A DNA stretch of 64,000 nucleotides from Undibacterium sp. YM2 (GTDB lineage Bacteria > Pseudomonadota > Gammaproteobacteria > Burkholderiales > Burkholderiaceae_D): the NCBI RefSeq assembly GCF_009937975.1, contig NZ_AP018441.1, positions 2,666,001 to 2,730,000 of the forward strand, in the 5' to 3' direction. Every line of letters starts with the position of its first letter. The first letter of the stretch is position 1. Under the pieces are notes generated by a model that had not been told where the DNA came from, ran no database searches, and saw only the letters and a list, made by a program, of their open reading frames with translations. This document shows, one piece after another, positions 61,046 through 64,000 of the stretch. A program made the translations under genes and the position numbers.

Positions 61046-61639
61046 TCATTTTTGCCCCGCCCTGGCAGTTGCAGTATTTTGCAGTTCCGGGTGTTCGGCA
61101 AGCATTTGACCTTGCATGGCCGTGATGCGGCGTAGTTTCTCTTCGCCCTTGGCAATATCTGCAGCAGGAATGCCCATATCGCGTGCCCGGACTATCGCTT
61201 CACGCAGGCGTGGTATTTCTTCATTCGCAGCTTTCACATAGGCGGCATACAGACGGCTATTTTGTCTGGTTTCATATTGCTGGTAAGCCTTGGTATCGGC
61301 AAGTTCGGCTGCCGTGGGTGTTTCCTGCATCGCATCCTCATGCTGGATGGGCGGCGTGCGCGGATCGCCATCGCGGGTGGCTACCAGACTCTGGGCCGCA
61401 GAAAGCTCGGGCCCGGTAGGCAGTAGTGGAACAAATTTTCTCTCCTCTACCGATTCAGGAAATGGTGGCGGCCAGGAAGATGTCCGCATCTGCTCAGGCC
61501 TGCCGGTTGCAGTGGTGCCGGATGGAGAAACTGTTTCTGGATGGCGGGCTTGGCTATCTTCAGCTTGCGGCCAAAGTTGCCAGATCATCAGTGTTGCAGT
61601 TGCAAGGATGGTCATCGCAATGAGTATGCCTTTGTTCAT
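61046..61639 (-). CDS. Membrane-anchored helical protein downstream of a parvulin
   Basis: A 197-residue protein of no known family. An N-terminal helix (residues 4-24) anchors it, followed by a Pro/Thr/Ser-rich stretch (about 30-80) and a helical charged C-terminus (YETRQNSRLYAAYVKAANEE onward). The layout recalls membrane-tethered chaperones such as lipase foldases, but it is much shorter and shows no clear motif. It starts 24 bases after the parvulin stop, and both lie downstream of a secreted phospholipase-like gene, so a role in maturing that enzyme is suggested, not shown. Confidence 0.62.
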   Translation of the reverse strand: MNKGILIAMTILATATLMIWQLWPQAEDSQARHPETVSPSGTTATGRPEQMRTSSWPPPFPESVEERKFVPLLPTGPELSAAQSLVATRDGDPRTPPIQHEDAMQETPTAAELADTKAYQQYETRQNSRLYAAYVKAANEEIPRLREAIVRARDMGIPAADIAKGEEKLRRITAMQGQMLAEHPELQNTATARAGQK

Positions 61640-61663
61640 AAATACATTGCCTCACAATTTCAA

Positions 61664-63046
61664 TTAATTTGTCAGTACGGTTTTGTAAACGTCGATTCTT
61701 GCATTTTTACGTAATTGCGCTTGCAGAGCAGATAGCTGATGGATCGCTTTTTCCTGAGCAAGTGCCCGGCTGGCTTGATAACGTACTTCTTCTGAGGCGG
61801 GGTCCTGGTAGCCTTCATTGCGTTGTTCCACAAGCACAATTTCCCAATGGGCTTTCTCATCAGGTGCAACGGCGGCGCGAATGGGGGCGGACACTTTGCC
61901 GGGCTCTTGCATGTAAGCCAGTTGCTCCAACCAAGATAGTTGTCCGTTGTGAACAATCATGCCCATGTCGCCGCCTTGCCGGGCATCTGCCGCAGTGGAA
62001 TATTGCTGTGCCAGACCGGCGAAATTGCTGCCCTGGCGCGCCAGTTCGGCAACCTGCCTTGCCTGTGCTTCATTGTCGAGGCGGATGTGGCGTGACCTGA
62101 CAGAAACAATGCGTTTAAATTCTTCCTTATGGTTGCGGAAATAGGCTGACACTTCTTTTGGTTTTACCTCGGCAGCGAGCTGGTTTAAAAGCCGGCTTTC
62201 TGAATCGGTATCAGCGCCTATGCCATGCAGACTCTTGATGGCTCTGACCGAATTTTGTTCCGCAACTGCCTGCCGCAAATCCTTGAGTGCCGCTTCGCCA
62301 AAACGCAGGCGCGCCCAGTCAAGCACATACAGGTTGGCCAGATAAAGCTGGGCTTGCTGGCGTATGAAGTCACGGTTGCGGTTAAAAAACTCTACTCGCC
62401 CTTGCACATTCTGGCGGCGGAACACATCATAAAGGCTGATGTTGGTGGCGGCTGCAAAGTTGCAGCGCAGGACGGTCACTTGGGCGGCGGCAGCCTGTTG
62501 GGCTGTGCCCAGGGTGTAATCGAGTATCACTCTGTTCCTGGGGCCGAAAACACTGTTCAGTTCATCTTCTCCCAGCTTGCCCTGTTCCTGTATCAGTGCA
62601 TCAAGCCTGCCACCAGGGAGTTTGTTGATGGCTGCTTCCAGATCCTTGAGATAAACGGTGCGCAAATAGCCACTTAGCTGGTTATCCAGCATGACATCCG
62701 GCTCGAAGGCTACCCGGCGGGACGCTTGCAGTTCTTCATCAGAAAACTGGCTACGCATTTTGTCAGTGAGCAGACGATTATTGATGATGCTGTCAAGGAT
62801 GTCAGTGCTTCTGGTTTTTGGTTTCTCCAATTGCGCCATCTGGGTAAGTACATCCAGTGTCAGTCTGTAAACCGGCGCGCCATTGAGATGTACTGCCAAC
62901 TCGGGCTGCTGCGCTATTTGATTCAGTTTTGTTGCTGGGACAATATCTACCGCCACTGCGGCGGCAGATATTGTCAGGCACATGACAGACAGGCAATAGC
63001 CTGTAATGCGCATACTCCATTGCAGGTTATGGCCTGGTCTGTACAT
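61664..63046 (-). CDS. Periplasmic PpiC-type (parvulin) peptidyl-prolyl isomerase
   Basis: A 460-residue protein. A signal peptide with a long n-region (MYRPGHNLQW, then the hydrophobic core ending AAAVAVD) is predicted. A SurA-like helical N-terminal part (about residues 50-300) is followed by a parvulin domain (about 305-410) with VRSRHIRL and the core SNFAGLAQQYSTAADARQGGDM. It probably acts as a foldase in the periplasm. The ATG with TGAGG 5 bases upstream is chosen. It starts 7 bases after the phospholipase-like stop, which ties it to that gene. Confidence 0.85.
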   Translation of the reverse strand: MYRPGHNLQWSMRITGYCLSVMCLTISAAAVAVDIVPATKLNQIAQQPELAVHLNGAPVYRLTLDVLTQMAQLEKPKTRSTDILDSIINNRLLTDKMRSQFSDEELQASRRVAFEPDVMLDNQLSGYLRTVYLKDLEAAINKLPGGRLDALIQEQGKLGEDELNSVFGPRNRVILDYTLGTAQQAAAAQVTVLRCNFAAATNISLYDVFRRQNVQGRVEFFNRNRDFIRQQAQLYLANLYVLDWARLRFGEAALKDLRQAVAEQNSVRAIKSLHGIGADTDSESRLLNQLAAEVKPKEVSAYFRNHKEEFKRIVSVRSRHIRLDNEAQARQVAELARQGSNFAGLAQQYSTAADARQGGDMGMIVHNGQLSWLEQLAYMQEPGKVSAPIRAAVAPDEKAHWEIVLVEQRNEGYQDPASEEVRYQASRALAQEKAIHQLSALQAQLRKNARIDVYKTVLTN

Positions 63047-63053
63047 GGTAACC

Positions 63054-64000
63054 TCAGCTATTGAGACGGTTGGCAGCGCGGTTCAATACATGAACCATCA
63101 TGGCAATGGCGTGCGGCACTACCAGGCGACCAACGCGGACGCGGTCATTCTGATCGGTGGAGGACAGCACGATGCCACCGTTTTGGTAAGAATATGTGCC
63201 ACCCTGTGTCAGCAACTGGCGTATGTCGGTCGCATTTGCAGCCAGGGGAGTGAAGTCAGCCATCGCTGCAGCAACCAGGGCTGGGTCATTCAGTTGTTGG
63301 CTATCGTAATAGCTGCTGACCCACTGCTCCCAACCTGAATGATTGCGGGCTGAAGTAGTCCAGGTGTGATGCGGTTGCAGCAAGTCGGTGGAATGCATGA
63401 CAAACCCCAGGCTTTGCAGGCTGGGGCTGCTCAAAAATTGCTGAAACCAGTATTGCGCCAGGTTGTCTATGGGCTGGAATGGGATTTTTTCAAAATCAGC
63501 ATACTGACTGGGTGTGGAGTAGCCGCCCAGACGGTAATGCGCTTCGGTGACGCCGTAAGTGTTGTACTTGCTATTGTCGCCAAACCAGCCCTTCATGCCG
63601 CCAGGGCCATCATCAAGATAATCGCCGACCAGCCAGGACGCTGCCAGATTATCCACATCGCCAGCGACAGTGAGTTTGGCATAGTTATAGCCACCAAATG
63701 GATTGCCATGCACATCAGGGCCAGCAGTATGGTTTTGGAAATGCCAGTAAGAAGTATATTTGACGATACTTTGTGCTGCGCCCCAGATGGGTGCCAACTG
63801 GCAATCGCCGGTCACTGCACCACAAATATAAGTGTCGGCAAAATCGTCAACATCATAGGCACCCTGGCCCATGGCCGTGGCGAACTGATCCACGGTAATG
63901 CCTGCCCGCGCCAGACCACTGGCCAATGCTTTGTAATTGGTTTTGTCGGGATTGTTTTTCATGAAGTTGACGGCATCGATAGCGATTCGGCGATGGGTCT
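63054..64000 (-). CDS. Zinc-dependent phospholipase C-like protein (5' end outside window)
   Basis: The frame is open to the window edge, so the N-terminus, including any signal peptide, is missing; about 315 residues are seen. The block GFVMHSTDLLQPHHTW has H-x2-D and H-H at the spacing of zinc ligands, and ARNHSGWEQW holds H-x3-E. This is the pattern of the zinc phospholipase C/P1 nuclease fold. A first internal ATG gives a 302-residue frame but is unlikely to be the start. The substrate is unsure (phospholipid or nucleic acid). It is followed by a parvulin and a membrane-anchored protein in one operon. Confidence 0.6.
   Translation of the reverse strand, partial: THRRIAIDAVNFMKNNPDKTNYKALASGLARAGITVDQFATAMGQGAYDVDDFADTYICGAVTGDCQLAPIWGAAQSIVKYTSYWHFQNHTAGPDVHGNPFGGYNYAKLTVAGDVDNLAASWLVGDYLDDGPGGMKGWFGDNSKYNTYGVTEAHYRLGGYSTPSQYADFEKIPFQPIDNLAQYWFQQFLSSPSLQSLGFVMHSTDLLQPHHTWTTSARNHSGWEQWVSSYYDSQQLNDPALVAAAMADFTPLAANATDIRQLLTQGGTYSYQNGGIVLSSTDQNDRVRVGRLVVPHAIAMMVHVLNRAANRLNS

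Noticed and set aside
1..64000. CRISPR arrays, insertion sequences, prophage genes and tRNAs were looked for across the window.
   Set aside because: No regularly spaced repeats, transposase or phage motifs, or cloverleaf sequences were recognised by eye; a dedicated tRNA scan would be needed to exclude tRNAs fully.

Overview
The window looks like chromosomal DNA of a Gram-negative betaproteobacterium of the order Burkholderiales, most likely an Oxalobacteraceae-type organism such as Undibacterium or a relative. This is inferred from moderate GC, the family signatures of DUF4936, DUF4404, AlaA, PhoH and the MFS-PlsC protein, and the lipid A (arn), Feo and Liv-type gene sets. No rRNA, tRNA, insertion sequence, prophage or CRISPR array was recognised. 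The content is mostly ordinary core genome, with small accessory patches.

Layout. 1-1418: end of an exopolysaccharide locus (EpsL-like barrel, polysaccharide deacetylase). 1508-3394: MFS-PlsC fusion. 3760-3957: an orphan double-glycine leader peptide behind a structured leader. 4058-6372: PhoH and Bcp (minus strand). 6409-14012: a lipid A aminoarabinose operon with ArnA split into two genes and ArnT interrupted by two frameshifts. 14097-15008: a class A beta-lactamase-like protein without the catalytic serine. 15372-19267: alaA, hom and an MFS carrier. 19294-21387: NRDE protein, DUF4936 and a frameshifted ygfZ. 21528-26173: mltG-tmk-holB-pilZ-GNAT, then rlmJ. 26439-33225: acyl-CoA ligase plus a complete Liv-type ABC transporter. 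33317-34765: MASE1-type diguanylate cyclase. 35088-38994: FadB-like beta-oxidation enzyme (frameshifted) and an ABC-F ATPase. 39051-42175: a small hypothetical and the feoAB operon with a Fur box. 42441-46814: regulators (HTH-GNAT, WYL), small hypotheticals, a strongly structured non-coding segment and an HNH nuclease. 47044-48261: hmp with two NsrR-type sites. 48424-50820: acyl-CoA dehydrogenase and APH-like kinase. 50988-57833: serB, mfd, ispDF, DUF4404 and a SlyD-like PPIase. 57963-60930: a J-domain protein with three unrecognised proteins. 61046-64000: a membrane-anchored helical protein, a parvulin and a zinc phospholipase C-like protein.

How it fits together. Four palindromes of the form G/A-WACG-NN-CGTWC lie upstream of the acyl-CoA ligase, the Liv permeases, the FadB-like gene and the APH/acyl-CoA dehydrogenase pair. 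This suggests one TetR-type fatty-acid regulon spread over 25 kb. Four frameshifts (two in arnT, one each in ygfZ and the FadB-like gene) are all explained by one missing base in a C/G homopolymer. They more likely reflect sequence error than gene decay. The best candidates for undescribed biology are the orphan GG-leader peptide, the J-domain cassette and the structured segment near 45.5-45.75 kb.
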